Origin: Aristolochia californica
Taxonomy: Eukaryota > Streptophyta > Magnoliopsida > Piperales > Aristolochiaceae
DNA: 64,000 nucleotides
Reading direction: 5' to 3'
Assembly: GCA_029961685.1 (NCBI GenBank)
Contig: JARWKL010000005.1
Coordinates: 11,436,164-11,500,163, forward strand
Below the pieces are notes generated by a model. It was not told where the DNA came from, did no database searches, and saw only the letters and a program-made list of their open reading frames with translations. Of this stretch, positions 10,601 through 21,529 are shown piece by piece. A program made the position numbers and the translations under genes. Position 1 is the stretch's first letter. Each line of letters opens with the position of its first letter.

Positions 10601-11951
10601 GTCATTGTGATGACGTAAGAGAATCATTATTGTCGCCATTCTGCTGACATAGTTGCCGACACCTTGAAATGAATACCTTCATTTTGCATGCTATCTTCTG
10701 ATGGCTTCTTTGTGCATAGTTGACATTTGTGCAGTTTGTCGAAAGTGAGCTGGGCCATGCCACAAAAGCTTTCTTTCGTATTTTTACTTGCAGGGATTTT
10801 TCCAGTGAGTATTTTCGCTAGCGTTTCATTTCTAAACATTTGCTAGAGATTCTTTGAAGCTTTTTGAGACAACAGTCAGTGGCACAGATGTCTTGTATAC
10901 ATAATATTTCTTCTTTTGTACCGGTATTTGGAGGTACTGGATGATATTTTTTATTTCCATTATCCTTCTGTTTTTCTAGGCCTCTTCAAAATATGGTCGT
11001 GATTTTGATTTAAGCTTTGGATCCAAATCCGATAGATTTCCATCTTTGTCAAGAATTTCAAGTGTTATAACCGAAATACTTGGTATAATCTTGTTATTCT
11101 CTATAATTTATGCTTTGGATGAGACAAATCTCAATCTTATAGCTTTAGCCTTAGTAGCAAAGTAGAAACTCTTGCATGCTTCGGTTAATTCTTTTGGCAA
11201 TCTTTCAAGTACAAATAAATCAGTTGTTTGTATAAAGATTTGTCCAATTAGTCCGTATGTGTATAACATACTGACTTATTTATTGTCCAATTCCAGATGT
11301 ATCACCAATTGGTTCCAGTGTTCGCTAGAGTCCATGGTCATGAAGGGAGTATGAATCCCCATGCCAATTTTTTCATTCCAGTTTTGGAACTGAGTCTTAT
11401 GGCAAATGAACTCTTTGGAACTATCACTGACCATATTTTGAGGGCGTAGTGAAGGTTCTTCCGACATAATGACCGTGAGTTTTAGAGGTTTGATTTTCTT
11501 AAGAAAATCGTACTCATTAAACTCAATTTTATCCGTTTTTCCTAGGCTTTTCAACCTAGTGAATTTGGATGGGATAACTAACCTTGCGTTGAAAGAAATA
11601 TCTTTCTTTGGCTTATCCGTCTCCATGGGTACTGGAGTCGTTATGGCTTCTTTTCCAACTCGAGACTAGTAGGTAGAAGTCCCTAATTTCTCTGTCTTGC
11701 TAGAAGACTAGAGTTATGGTTTCCTTATTATGCTAAGCATAATCGGTAGAAATCCTGATTCGACCTGTATTCATCTGAAACTACAATCATCCATCTGCAT
11801 TTCTGCTGACGTTGTTGCTTCCTTTTCCTTCAAGGGGGATCCTGTAGAAGTCCTGGAAGAGCTTAGCAAATCACACCTTTTCTTGAGTTTTTTTAAATCT
11901 TCGGTTAGTTCTTTAACCTTGAGTTGTAAGTCCTCGTTGTTTAGCCCATAG
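10600..11951 (-). pseudogene. C-terminal part of the endogenous viral polyprotein
   Basis: Downstream of RNase H on the minus strand, broken frames (11626-11276 and 10839-10627, with degenerate stretches between) encode basic, lysine-rich sequence such as 'FNARLVIPSKFTRLKSLGKT'. In single-polyprotein caulimovirids this position holds the last domain or a transactivator-like protein. I do not recognise a diagnostic motif. Position after RNase H and before the leader is the main argument for calling it viral. Several stops interrupt it. Confidence 0.5.
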
Positions 11952-12104
11952 CCGGCACAATTCTCTGATTGTTCTCCTCGTTCAGAAAGAACTAAGTGCT
12001 TGTCAAAAAGAGCCTATAACGTTGAGAGCAATACCGTAAGAGTGGCTATTGCTGTTGCAAGATTCGTCAATGTGTTGCTGAGGGGATCCATCTTCTTTAC
12101 TTGT

Positions 12105-12539
12105 CTATAACACAAGAATTTTTTTGAGTAAGAGTATCAGGTAAATAATTTTTGTCTCCTTTAATGTGTTCAACAGTAAAAGAGAATTGAAAGAACCACT
12201 GCTGCCAGCGGAGTAATCTACCCGACAAAGTGAATCTTCTAAATTTCTTGTCACGAAACCGACAAAATTCTTATAGTCAGTTCTAACTAGAAATTCTTTG
12301 GGGGCAAGATAAATATAAAATTTCTTTATCCCATTTTTTACCGCTAAAATTTCCTTTCCATATGAATGATAATTTATTTTAGTAGATGTAAATGGTCCTG
12401 AGGTATATTTACATATTCTTTTAGAATCATTGGTTTTACATTTTAGTACCGCTGTCCATGTATGATCTGAGGCATCGGTTTCTAAAATTAGTTTTGCATC
12501 TGGATCAGGTAGAGTTAACACAGGGAGATGCATTATCAT
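12105..12539 (-). pseudogene. Viral RNase H domain
   Basis: The minus-strand frame of 144 codons contains the RNase H landmarks in order: first acidic residue in 'LILETDASDHTW', glutamate in 'YHSYGKEILAVKNGIKKF', and a third acidic residue in 'FLVRTDYKN'. In replication this domain would digest RNA in the RNA:DNA hybrid. It follows the RT segment at 12615-12836 after a short broken stretch (around 12540-12615) and is followed by degenerate sequence. The catalytic residues are still present, but no continuous frame joins it to the RT. Confidence 0.8.
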
Positions 12540-12614
12540 TTGTTTGATGTTGACGACTCTAGACCTATCATCGGGACTCCATTCCCATTCCCATCTGACA
12601 TCTTTCTTTAACTT

Positions 12615-12836
12615 CTATTGAAAGGGTTTTCTAATTTCTGCTAAATTCTTTATGAATTGTTCAACATATGTTAGACATCCTAAAAAAAGTTGAAGTTGTT
12701 TTACGTCTTCTAATTCATTCGGGAAAGCTGCTAGTTTTTCCAGAATATGGTTTTGGAGAATGATTTCTCCTTTAGAGATGTTTAAACCTAAGAAATCTAT
12801 CTTAGTCTTAAACAATTCTGATTTCTTTTTGCTAGT
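12615..12836 (-). pseudogene. Viral reverse transcriptase, thumb side, right of the gypsy A insertion
   Basis: The minus-strand frame opens directly at the gypsy A border and runs through 'TKIDFLGLNISKGEI' to a 'QLQLFLGCLTYVEQFI' block, which is the conserved post-palm region of pararetroviral RT. It continues the RT palm at 19987-20518. The reading phase matches across the insertion when a single 5-base target copy is counted, direct evidence that one gene was interrupted. A stop follows at about 12612. Confidence 0.85.
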
Positions 12837-13618
12837 TGTTGAGGACTCAATAGCTCACCGAGTCACCCAAAGGAGGCGGCAATGACTCACTGAGTTAATT
12901 ACTTTTAATTTCATATTTTATATTATTTTTAAGTATAGTTTTTTTATTAAGTACGTAAGGATCTAGGTCGGAGGGGTAGAATTGTCAAATTTAAGCCCTA
13001 AACTCTAATGACGTCAAACCCTTTTTAGAGGTAAAAGATTAGAAGAAAGGCAAACATTGAATTAGGTTAAACAAGGTTTGGAGTTCTCCTTGACAAACTC
13101 TAGGGTTTTGGAGGTCTCCTTGACGAGCTCCAGGTATAGTCTCTCTCTTGATTTTGGGTTTGTTCTTTCCCTTTTGAATTCTGTGTTGCATTGATCTCAC
13201 CAAAGCCAAGGGGGAAGGTTTGTTTCCTGTTTTCGAGTTCAATTAGAGGCTATAGCCTCCCCTACTTCCTCAGAAAAAAGTTGAGGGCTTCTCTCCCTCA
13301 TTCCAAGCAAGGGTAGGGGTTCTCCAGCCCCAAACCGAGAGCAAGCTCTAAGAGAGGTGTGTCAGCCTCTAATCTAGCAAGGAGCAGGATTAGGGATACC
13401 TAATCTTACAACTGTGCGTAGCAACACTTAGCCAAGAGGGTCCTAACACCTCTCAGAAGTGAACAACCAAGGGTCCAACCCTTCCTGGCCGAGAGAACAA
13501 TTAAGCTGGATAGAAAACAGATTTCTTTTTATCTTTACTGAGAGCAACAACTCTTTTACAGTGCTGGATTCACAAATCCCACGCCGAGTTACTCAATCCA
13601 TGGCTAGGAACCATAACA
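12837..13618 (+). repeat. Gypsy A 5' LTR
   Basis: 782 bases, TGTTGAGG to CATAACA. It matches the 3' LTR apart from point changes and a small length difference. It contains the paired 'ctccttgacgagctc' motifs shared with other LTRs of this superfamily here. Confidence 0.9.
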
Positions 13619-13621
13619 ACG

Positions 13622-13633
13622 TTGTATCAGAGC
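13622..13633 (+). promoter_or_regulatory. Gypsy A primer-binding site, one mismatch
   Basis: TTGTATCAGAGC, three bases inside the LTR end, differs by one base from the initiator-tRNA-Met complement TGGTATCAGAGC. Confidence 0.8.
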
Positions 13634-13639
13634 AGGGTA

Positions 13640-14715
13640 ACACGGTGGAGAACAACATTAGTGAGTTAAAAGAAGTGGTGATCAGAGGGCAGCAAGCGCA
13701 GGCAGAGACTGACAAAAAAATTGTTGTAATCATGGAGCAGTTGGTACAACTCCCGAACATGAATCTCTAGATCAATAGACTTTCTGGGATGATGGGAAAT
13801 ATGACGGCTGGAAGGAACTCAACCCTGGAACAAAGAGGAGAGGACAACTCACACAATAGAGGGGGAGATCAGTTCGCAAGGCGCACTGCCTTTCCTGTCC
13901 AGATGGGAAATTTCAACCAAGGTGGAGGCACCGTACCAAGGTATACAAAACTTGATTTCCCTACTTTTAATGGGTTAGATGACCCCTTGATTTGGTTACA
14001 TAAGTGTGAAATTTTTTTACCCATCAAAGGACATTAGAAATTGATAAGGTGGGACTGGCTGCCTTCCACATGCTCGATGAAGCACAACTCTGGTTTCATA
14101 AAGTAGAGTTGGATAGATTGGTGTTGGATTGAGAAGAGTTTAAGGAATTATGCACTATACGGTTCAGTCTTCCAGCCCCTAGTAACCCCTTGGAGGATTT
14201 GGTGTTGTTAACTGGCCCAGTGGAACTATATAGAAAACAATCCCAAGAAAAATTGGCACGTGCCAGTCGGATGGTTCGCGTAGACCAGCAGGTCAATTTA
14301 TTTACGACATGCCTTAATGAGTCATTAAGGTTAGAGGTGGACCTCCACGCACCTATTGACTTAGCTCGAACAATGAATTTAGCTCGTGCACGGGAAACTC
14401 GACAAAAAGTTCAAAACAAGATGTCAGCTTGGCAAGGGGACCAGAACACTTCCAATAGTTGGCAAGGGAACCAGAACACTTCCAATAGTTGGCAAGGGAG
14501 GGGCAACACTAATCCTCAGATAACTTTTCCAGCATGGCAACAGGTCAAAAATCATCCCAGTACTACTCCTGTAGCCGATACACGGCCGAACAACCTGCCC
14601 ACCCAGTATATTCAAAAATTAACTAGTTTGGATATGGTTGACCGCAGGGCAAAGAACTTATGTTACAAATGTGATGAACCATACAGGGCAGACCATCAGT
14701 GTAAAAGGTTGTTCT
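13640..14715 (+). pseudogene. Gypsy A gag with zinc knuckle, frameshifted
   Basis: Frames at 13640-13770, 13789-14037 and 14190-14715 together form gag. They hold a leucine-rich N-terminal helix, the 'GTVPRYTKLDFPTFNG' and 'DPLIWLHKCE' blocks shared by all gypsy gags in this window, the 'RMVRVDQQVNLF' block, a glutamine/asparagine-rich linker with two copies of 'WQGNQNTSNS', and a zinc knuckle 'CYKCDEPYRADHQCKR'. Stops near 13770 and 14037 and at 14131 break it. The C-terminal part stays open and runs on into RNase H sequence. Confidence 0.85.
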
Positions 14716-14739
14716 GGTTAGAGGTCGATGAAATCACAA

Positions 14740-15634
14740 AATTACAACAGATTGATGATCATTACTATCTTAAAAATTTGCTGGAGCAGCGACTCACGAC
14801 TTCTCCTCAACAACATTGGATCAGTAAATTGATGGGATTCGACTTTACAGTGGAATACCGTGGTGGTCAGTTAAACAAGGCGGCCGATGCCTTGTCACGA
14901 TGTTTGGAGACTCCACCGCTTCTCTATGCTATCAGCCAACCTCGTTTTATTCTATTAGACTTGGTCAAGGAGGAAAATGCCAGCAATCCAGTTCTTCTTG
15001 ATATGCACAAGCAAATTACAGTGGGGGCATTGGACTCTAGATGGGCCATTGGGGATTATCTTACTTATTACAAATTGCGATTATATGTCCTACACACTTC
15101 GGATTTGGTTTCAGCCATCATCTCTGCATACCATGACAACACTCATGAAGGCATCCGGAAAACATTGCATCGCATTCAAGCGGATTTCAATTGGCAGGTT
15201 ATGAAGACCCCCACTGTAGCATATGTAACATCCTGTCCGGTGTGTCACGCAACAAGGCTGAACACTTAAGTCCCGTGGGTCTTCTGCAGCCTTTGGCACT
15301 TCCTACACAAGTGTGGGCCGATATTTCTATGGATTTTGTCGAAGGTCTTCCACAATCTTTTGGCAAATCGATATTATTTGTGGTGGTGGATCGGTTCTCC
15401 AAGTATGCTCACTTTATTCCCATGACACACCCATATACAGCGTCCAGAGTGGCACGAATATTTCTCCAGTATATTGTTCGTTTACATGGTATTCCCGAAT
15501 CGATTGTCAGTCATCATGATGCGGTCTTTACCAACACTTTTTGGCGTGAATTGTTTTGTCTATGTGGCACCAAGTTGAAATTTTCATCATCCTATCATCC
15601 TCAAACAGATGGCCAAACAGAGGTTGTTAACCGT
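14740..15634 (+). pseudogene. Gypsy A RNase H tail and integrase, PR-RT deleted
   Basis: The 359-codon frame from 14190 passes from the gag tail ('LEVDEI') straight into the end of RNase H ('EQRLTTSPQQHWISKLMGFD', 'AADALSR'), skipping protease and RT. The integrase zinc-binding domain follows (H in 'AYHDNTHEG', paired cysteines in 'SCPVCHA'). A shifted frame (15191-15634) has the core: first Asp in 'DISMDF', second in 'SHHDAVFTNTFW', and the Glu in 'YHPQTDGQTEVVNR'. Integrase inserts the cDNA into chromosomes. The gene breaks off at 15634 where LARD-1 is inserted, and continues at 18412. Confidence 0.88.
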
Positions 15635-16075
15635 TGTTGGAAGATAACCTCAAGCCCACACGACCAAGGAAGACCCACATATCTAAGATTATTATAAGAT
15701 GGGCCACACGACCAAGGAAGACCCACAAGATGGGCCCAAGCCTATAAGAAGTAGGACCCACAATAATTACCATGAGTTGACATCCTTATCACATAAGTTA
15801 GAAGATCAAGAAGGACTCACAAAAGTATCTTATCTTATGGTCACGTCAAAGAAGAGTTTTAGTTTGAGTTATGTTTGTCTTTTATCTATATTGAGTTATT
15901 TAATTATGTTAGGACTTATCTTTAAGTGTTAGAGTTTGGGTGTAATTGGGACAAAGGTAGTTTTATTATAATTGGACTCTACTACCTTCCTCTATTATAA
16001 ATAGAGGTTCATGTACTCTGATTACAACAAGTTATTGATGTCAATGAAGTATTTTACTTTTCCATAAATTCAACA
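15635..16075 (+). repeat. LARD-1 5' LTR
   Basis: It starts TGTTGGAAGATAA and ends AAATTCAACA. A TATA-like 'ctattataaatagagg' near 15990 marks the likely promoter. The primer site 'tggtattagggcagg' (decayed TGGTATCAGAGC) follows at 16076. Confidence 0.92.
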
Positions 16076-17970
16076 TGGTATTAGGGCAGGTTTTGTGAGT
16101 TGACTTGGTCAACTCACGGAGGTAATGTGATCCTTTTTTCTAAACCCTAAACCCTAAGTCTAGGTTTGTAGTTATTTTTCAGTCCTTATATGTTTTTCTT
16201 TAAGTTTTTTACCTTTATACGGTGTTTTTAATATTGAAAAATATATATTGACGGAAATATATTTGAGTGTACTTTCCAAAGAAGAATGATTTGTTCCAAT
16301 CGGAGTTATATACAAAGAGATAACAATATTTGAATGAGAGAAGGTCAGACAGCCAAAAGTTCGAGGGAGGAATCGTCAGATTCCTAGGTATTTTTTGCTA
16401 TCAAGAACTAGACTTTTATGAAGAAATATATATAAAAAAAAATATCTGTATGTCTATTCTTTTACCTATTCAACCAATATTTTATCTGAGTTATCTACAA
16501 AGATAAATCGATATTTGAAGCAGCAAAGATCAGATTGAAAAAGAGTTTCGAGCGGCAGCAGAAAGCTTCAAATTCTGAGGTATTTTATGCTATCAAGAAA
16601 GAGACTTTATATGGAGAATTATATATCAAAATAAAGATATGTAAGTCTATTTTCTTACATATTCAACTAATTCTTGGTATGATTTTTTTATTAGGAGATT
16701 GATCTTGGAAGAGTCAATGGTCATTCTGGAAAAATAGGAGAAACAGTACTTAGTTCGGCCAGATGACAGAGACCGAAACCTATCAGATTATTTATCTTCT
16801 GATAATTATATTTCATGAAGATATTTTATACTTGGATGAAAGGTATTTAAGTCTAGTTTCAGATGAAGAAAATTTCATGTCAATCTAATCTATATGTAAA
16901 GATATATTTGCATTGGAAGAATCAAAGGTCATGCTGGTATTCTGTTACATTGAAAATCCGAATTTATGCCGATTGTTTTGTGTCACTTTTTGAGTTGATA
17001 TATCAGGAAAATATCTCACTTCCCCCTAGTTTGAGGGCTTATTTATACATCTCTGTTATTTGGGCATATTGCTACATCTATGATATTTGGTTCAAGCTGG
17101 GATCACTGCCATTACCTCCCAGCTTGAGGGGGAGAAGTAGAAGAAGTACAAGAAAGAGGTATTTTATTTCATATGTTGTGAATAAGTTTATGTGACCAAA
17201 ATATTCAAGAAAGGGGGATAAAAAATGATGAAGCTTGTGCATCTAAGAAAAAATATTTATATCGGATTATGATTATTTCATGGGTCCTTCAACAAGTTTT
17301 ATTATTTTGGTTCATGTTATATGTGTTGGAAGATGGTCGTGTTATATTCAACGTCAGCTATTATGTCTCTTTGGGGACATTATTATTGAAGAAGAGGTGG
17401 CCTCATGTCATCATTTATTTTACCCCATCAAAAAGATCAAAATTATTTGTGGTTGGGAGTCCATGACGGAGGAACTTCATCCCCGTCAAAAAGATCAAAA
17501 TTATTTGTGGTTGGAAGTCCATGACGGAGGAACTTCATCCTCATCACAAAGATCAAAATTATTTGTGGTTGGAAGTCCTTGACGGAGGAACTTATTATTA
17601 CATCTATGTTATTCCCCCCTGTAATGGCTATTATGTCTCCTACCACTTGAGAGTCGTTGTCCTGTGGAGGGACATGGTGATGGACACTTCAGAGCAATGC
17701 CGATAGACACACTTTCGATAGATGATGGAGTGTGCCCTACATCCAGCATTAGGACTGGAATATGGAGCAATGGCTTACCGGCTAGTAGTGATTTTTACTG
17801 TCATTATATTATGTTGCAGGGCCTCAATGAAGGACGCAACAACGTGAGGGGGAGTATTGGAAGATGAAGGCATATTGGAAGATGTGCCATTTTATACAAA
17901 AATATTCTATACATCATTTGCAGCAAGCTGGGAGTTCATGTTGTTTTCTCACCCCTAGCTTGAGGGGGAG
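16076..17970 (+). other. LARD-1 non-coding interior
   Basis: No gag, protease, RT or integrase motif was found in any frame. It contains repeated 'atttgaa(t/g)' and 'gttatctacaaagaga' paragraphs and a three-copy tandem block at 17425-17590. Internal copies of the purine-tract motif 'cagcttgagggggag' occur near 17120 and 17945, with variants around 17025 and 17845. Confidence 0.75.
17425..17590 (+). repeat. Tandem repeat inside LARD-1
   Basis: A unit of about 58 bases containing 'aagatcaaaattatttgtgg' and 'gacggaggaactt' is repeated three times. The same block with three to four copies is found in LARD-2 at 38605-38780. Confidence 0.85.
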
Positions 17971-18411
17971 TGTTGGAAGATAAGCTGAAGCCCACACGAC
18001 CAAGGAAGACCCACATATCTAAGATTATTATAAGATGGGCCACACGACCAAGGAAGGCCCACAAGATGGGCCCAAGCCTATAAGAAGTAGGACCCACAAT
18101 GATTACCATGAGCTGGCATCCTTATCACATAAGTTGGAAGGTCAAGAAGGACTCACAAAAGTATCTTATCTTATGGTCACGTCAAAGAAGAGTTTTAGTT
18201 TGAGTTATGTTTGTCTTTTATCTATATTGAGTTATTTAATTATGTTAGGACTTATCTTTAAGTGTTAGAGTTTGGATGTAATTGGGACAAGAGTAGTTTT
18301 ATTGTAATTAGACTCTACTACCTTCCTCTATTTTAAATAGAGGTTCATGTATTCTGATTACAACAAGTTATTGATGTCAATGAAGTATTTCACTTTTCCA
18401 TAAATTCAATA
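17971..18411 (+). repeat. LARD-1 3' LTR
   Basis: 441 bases, starting TGTTGGAAGATAAG directly after the purine tract and ending ATTCAATA (the terminal CA has changed to TA). It differs from the 5' LTR at scattered positions, so the insertion is not recent. Confidence 0.92.
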
Positions 18412-19173
18412 ATTGCACTGTGGAAATGTATCTCCGATGTCTAGTGGGCGATCATCCTAAAAATTGGGTTCAATGGTTACCGTGGGCTGAATATTGTTAC
18501 AACACTTCCTTCCACACCGCATTATAGTCTACTCCCTTCAGCGTTCTATATGGCTGAGATCCTCCATGGCTTCTCTTGTATACCCAAGGCTCCACCCGAG
18601 TGGACTCTATTGATCAAGCACTCATTGAATGGGACCAGGTGCTACAGAATATGTTGGCTCGCCTCCTCAAAGCACAAGTTCGTATGCAGGACTTCTATGA
18701 CAAGGGACACCGAGATATCACATACAAGGAAGGAGACTATGTCTGGTTACGACTCCAACCGGTTACGACTCCAACCGCCAACACTCACTAGTTGGCCAAC
18801 ACCGTCATAAACTTTATCCAAAGTACTTTGGACCTTTCTCTATTATTTGACGCGTCAGGCCAGTCGCCTATCAATTGTAACTTCTTGTAATGGCTAAAGT
18901 TCATGATGTGTTCCATGACTCCTTACTTAAACCCTTTCAGGGTCCACCTCCTTCGACAATCCCGTCACTTCCTCTAGTGGACAATGGACGGGTTATTCTT
19001 ACTCCATCTACGGTATTGCGTGCCTATTGTATTAATGACCAGAGGAAGATTCTAGTCCAATGGAAGGACACCCAACAAGAGGCTGCTACATGGGAACAAC
19101 TGGCCAACTTCAAACAGGTCTACCCAACTTACGAGCTTGAGGACAAGCTCTTTCTCCATGGGGAGGGGGCAGA
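18412..19173 (+). pseudogene. Gypsy A integrase C-terminus and chromodomain-like tail
   Basis: Sequence resumes with 'VEMYLRCLVGDHPKNWVQWL' and 'AEYCYNTSFHTAL', then a stop, then 'STRVDSIDQALIEWDQVLQN' and the 'FYDKGHRDITYKEGDYVWLR' GPY/F-type block. A last frame (18890-19173) has 'KVHDVFHDSLLKPFQG', 'KILVQWKD' and 'ATWEQL..FKQVYPTYELEDK', the chromodomain-like end of plant gypsy integrases that directs target choice. Stops and a shift around 18790-18890 split it. The purine tract just before the 3' LTR overlaps the final codons. Confidence 0.85.
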
Positions 19174-19986
19174 TGTTGAGGACTCAATAGCTCACCGAGT
19201 CACCCAATGGAGGCAGCAATGACTCACTGAGTTAATTACTTTTAATTTCATATTTTATATTTCTTTTAAGTATAGTTTTTCATTAAGTATGTAAGGACCC
19301 AGGTTGCAAGGGCAGAATTGTTAAATTTAAGCCCTAAACTCTAATGACGTCAAACCCTATATAGAGGGTAGAGGAATAGAAGAAAAGCAAGCATTGGATT
19401 AGGTTAAACAAGGTTTGGAGTTCTCCTTGATGAGCTCTAGGGTTTGGGAGGTCTCCTTGACGAGCTCTAGGTATAGCCTCTCTCTTGATTTTGGGTTTGT
19501 TCTTTCCCTTTTGAATTATGTGTTGCATTGATCTTATCGAAGCCAAGGGAGAAGGTGTGTTCCCTATTTCCGAGTTCAATTAGAGGCTATAGCCTCCCCT
19601 TTGTCGACAACAGCAAGTTGAGGGCTTCTCTCCCTCATTCTGAGCAAGGGTAGGGGCTCTCCAGCCCCAAACCGAGAGCAACCTCTAAGAGAGGCGTGTT
19701 AGCCTCTAATCCAGCAAGGAGCAGGATTAGGGATACCTAATCTCACAACCGTGAGTAGCAACACTTAGCCAAGAGGGTCCTAACCCCTCTCAGCAGTGAA
19801 CAGCCAAGGGTCCAACTCTTCTTGGCTGAGAGAAGCAAAGGTTTCTCAACCCTTACCGAGAACAACAACTAAGTTGTAAAGAAAAGAGACTTCTTTTCAT
19901 CTTTACCAAGAGCACCGGCTCTATTACAGTGCTGGATTCACAAATCCCATAGTGAATTACTCGATCCATGGCTAGGGACCATAACA
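19174..19986 (+). repeat. Gypsy A 3' LTR
   Basis: 813 bases, TGTTGAGGACTC to CCATAACA, followed by tgagt and then viral RT sequence on the minus strand. Confidence 0.9.
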
Positions 19987-20518
19987 TGAGTGTTGTCCTA
20001 GCAGTTTTTAAGGCATTTAATACCTTAAGTAGTTGTTCTTTATGTTGGTTTTTGTTGTCTGAGAAAACCAAGATATTGTCAACATAAACTAAACAGAATT
20101 TGAAAATTGGTTTGAGAATATCATCCATTTTTCTTTGAAAGATATTTGGAGCTTGTTTTAACCCAAAGTGCATGACAAGCCACTCATAGTGTCCAGAAGG
20201 ACAACTGAATGCAGTAAGGGGAATAGCTCATTCTGTTAGACAAATTTGCCAAAACCCTTACTTGTAGTCAAACTTGGAAAACCACTGTTTTCCCCGTATT
20301 GTGGCTATTAACCTTTCTTTATTAGGAAGATAATAGCCATCCACTTTTGTGGCTTCATTAACCTTTTTATAGTTAATGACCATTTTTTCTTTTCCACATT
20401 TTATCTCTGCATGATTCCAAACGAGGAAAGCAGGAGATGTGTGTGGAGTTAAACCTTGGGTTAGCCAGTCATTTATCTGAGTTGAGAATTCTTCAACATA
20501 ATATGGAGTGTAAACCAT
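19987..20518 (-). pseudogene. Viral reverse transcriptase, fingers and palm
   Basis: Minus-strand frames 20518-20258 and 20173-19987 show the RT order of pararetroviruses: 'FSTQINDWLTQGLTPHTSP', 'KMVINYKKVNEATKVDGYYL', 'GKQWFSKFDYK' with the first catalytic Asp, 'HFGLKQAPNIFQRKMD', and the active-site box. That box reads YVDN where YVDD is expected, so the last metal-binding Asp is lost. A stop separates the two frames at about 20256. The gene is cut at 19987 by gypsy A and resumes at 12836. Confidence 0.88.
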
Positions 20519-20579
20519 AGGTTTTTCTCGAACCTATTTTTCAGGATCAAGAAGTTCGAGGTATGTATATGGTTTTTGT

Positions 20580-21149
20580 TTATTCGACCATTCTAAAGGT
20601 TCTTAGAACAAGTGGATTCGAGAAGCTGTTGAACTTCTGTATCGCAAGATTCTGCAAGGAGGAGAGATTCTGGGGGGGAACCTCGTCACCACACTTGCTG
20701 TGTTTTTTGAAGACTTGATGGAGGACTTCTCCATTGCCAGAGATGGCAAAAGCTTTAGGAGGTTTTACTGCATAAACATATATTGCAGAATTGTCTATTT
20801 CGTGTCTGGTTTGACAACGAAGTTTGTAGTAATTTGGAGTTTGTTCTACAGGGGAGTGAAACATTAACCATTCATTTCCTAGGACTAGGTTTAGTCCTGA
20901 GTTAATATTTGGTCCTAAACTTATTAGTTTTGGGATTATAAAATTTTCACCTCCAATGTCGAGATGAACATTTCTGGTTGCTGTAGGAAGGGAAATGTTT
21001 TCTCCTGAGTCAACTATTACTTGAAGCCGTACTTCAAGTGTTTTCCATAAATTGGCGGGAAGTAAATTTTGTTGGGCTAGACAATAAGAACTTCTAGTAC
21101 CTACAGGAGCGTGTATAAGGAATTTTATATATCCCGGAAGCTTAAGCAT
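20580..21149 (-). pseudogene. Viral aspartic protease region
   Basis: The 189-codon minus-strand frame ends about 60 bases before the RT frame. It resembles the retropepsin domain that processes the caulimovirid polyprotein: 'GTRSSYCLAQQNLLPANLW', strands around 'NFIIPKLI', and 'NLVLGNEWLMFHSPVEQ', which matches the family's 'ilGndFl..y.P..q' signature. The catalytic D[T/S]G is not visible; the expected place reads 'HAPVGTR'. Domain order (before RT) supports the call. Confidence 0.75.
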
Positions 21150-21219
21150 GACCGTGATATATGAATTTTCAGAGGCTCATGCTCTGCATTTATGCGGATA
21201 CTCATTCGAAAAATGTTCC

Positions 21220-21525
21220 TTATGAGTCCAACATATCTTTTGAGTTTTCTGAAGTAGAAAACTCTGTCTTGAGATGAAGTTTATATACTTCATCTTCTGA
21301 CTGGATTTCATCATGATTAATGTTTTCCAATCCTTTTTCTTTGGCTAATACCATATGTATTGTATTGTCATTTTTTCTTATCATGAGGACATTCGTGGGA
21401 GAAATGTCCTTCTTTCTGGCATATCCAACACTTGCATTTGCTCGGGGTTTTCCCTTTGGGAAATATGCATTTGACCTGTAGAGATTTATATTTATATATG
21501 CGGAATTGAATAGTAAAACAAGCAA
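21220..21525 (-). pseudogene. Viral segment between capsid and protease
   Basis: The minus-strand frame of 101 codons has a basic N-terminal half ('AYFPKGKPRANASVGYARKK') and an acidic C-terminal half ('NHDEIQSEDEVYKLHLKTEF'). In caulimovirid polyproteins the capsid C-terminus and the capsid-protease linker have this character. No zinc finger is readable here. Position between leader-like copy 2 and the protease is unexpected and suggests a rearrangement. Confidence 0.5.
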
Positions 21526-21529
21526 TGTA

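Larger units (their letters stand above)
15635..18411 (+). mobile_element. LARD-1, non-autonomous LTR retrotransposon
   Basis: The two LTRs are both 441 bases (15635-16075, 17971-18411). The internal region is 1.9 kb and has no gag or pol frame. It has a primer site after the 5' LTR and a purine tract (gcttgagggggag) before the 3' LTR. It interrupts the gypsy A integrase between 'EVVNR' and the following 'VEMYLRC'. Flanks are accgt and attgc, three mismatches, and the integrase frame resumes if one copy is counted. Length and lack of coding fit a large retrotransposon derivative (LARD) mobilised in trans. A second full copy lies at 36953-39602. Confidence 0.9.
12837..19986 (+). mobile_element. 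Gypsy A, LTR retrotransposon nested in the viral RT
   Basis: LTRs at 12837-13618 and 19174-19986 begin TGTTGAGGACTC and end CCATAACA. A primer site follows the first and a purine tract (ggggaggggg) precedes the second. Flanks are ctagt and tgagt, a decayed target duplication in the caulimovirid RT. Internally it has gag, a zinc knuckle, then a direct jump to RNase H and integrase. Protease and RT are deleted. LARD-1 (15635-18411) is inserted in the integrase. Without that insert the element is about 4.4 kb. It cannot be autonomous. Confidence 0.9.
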
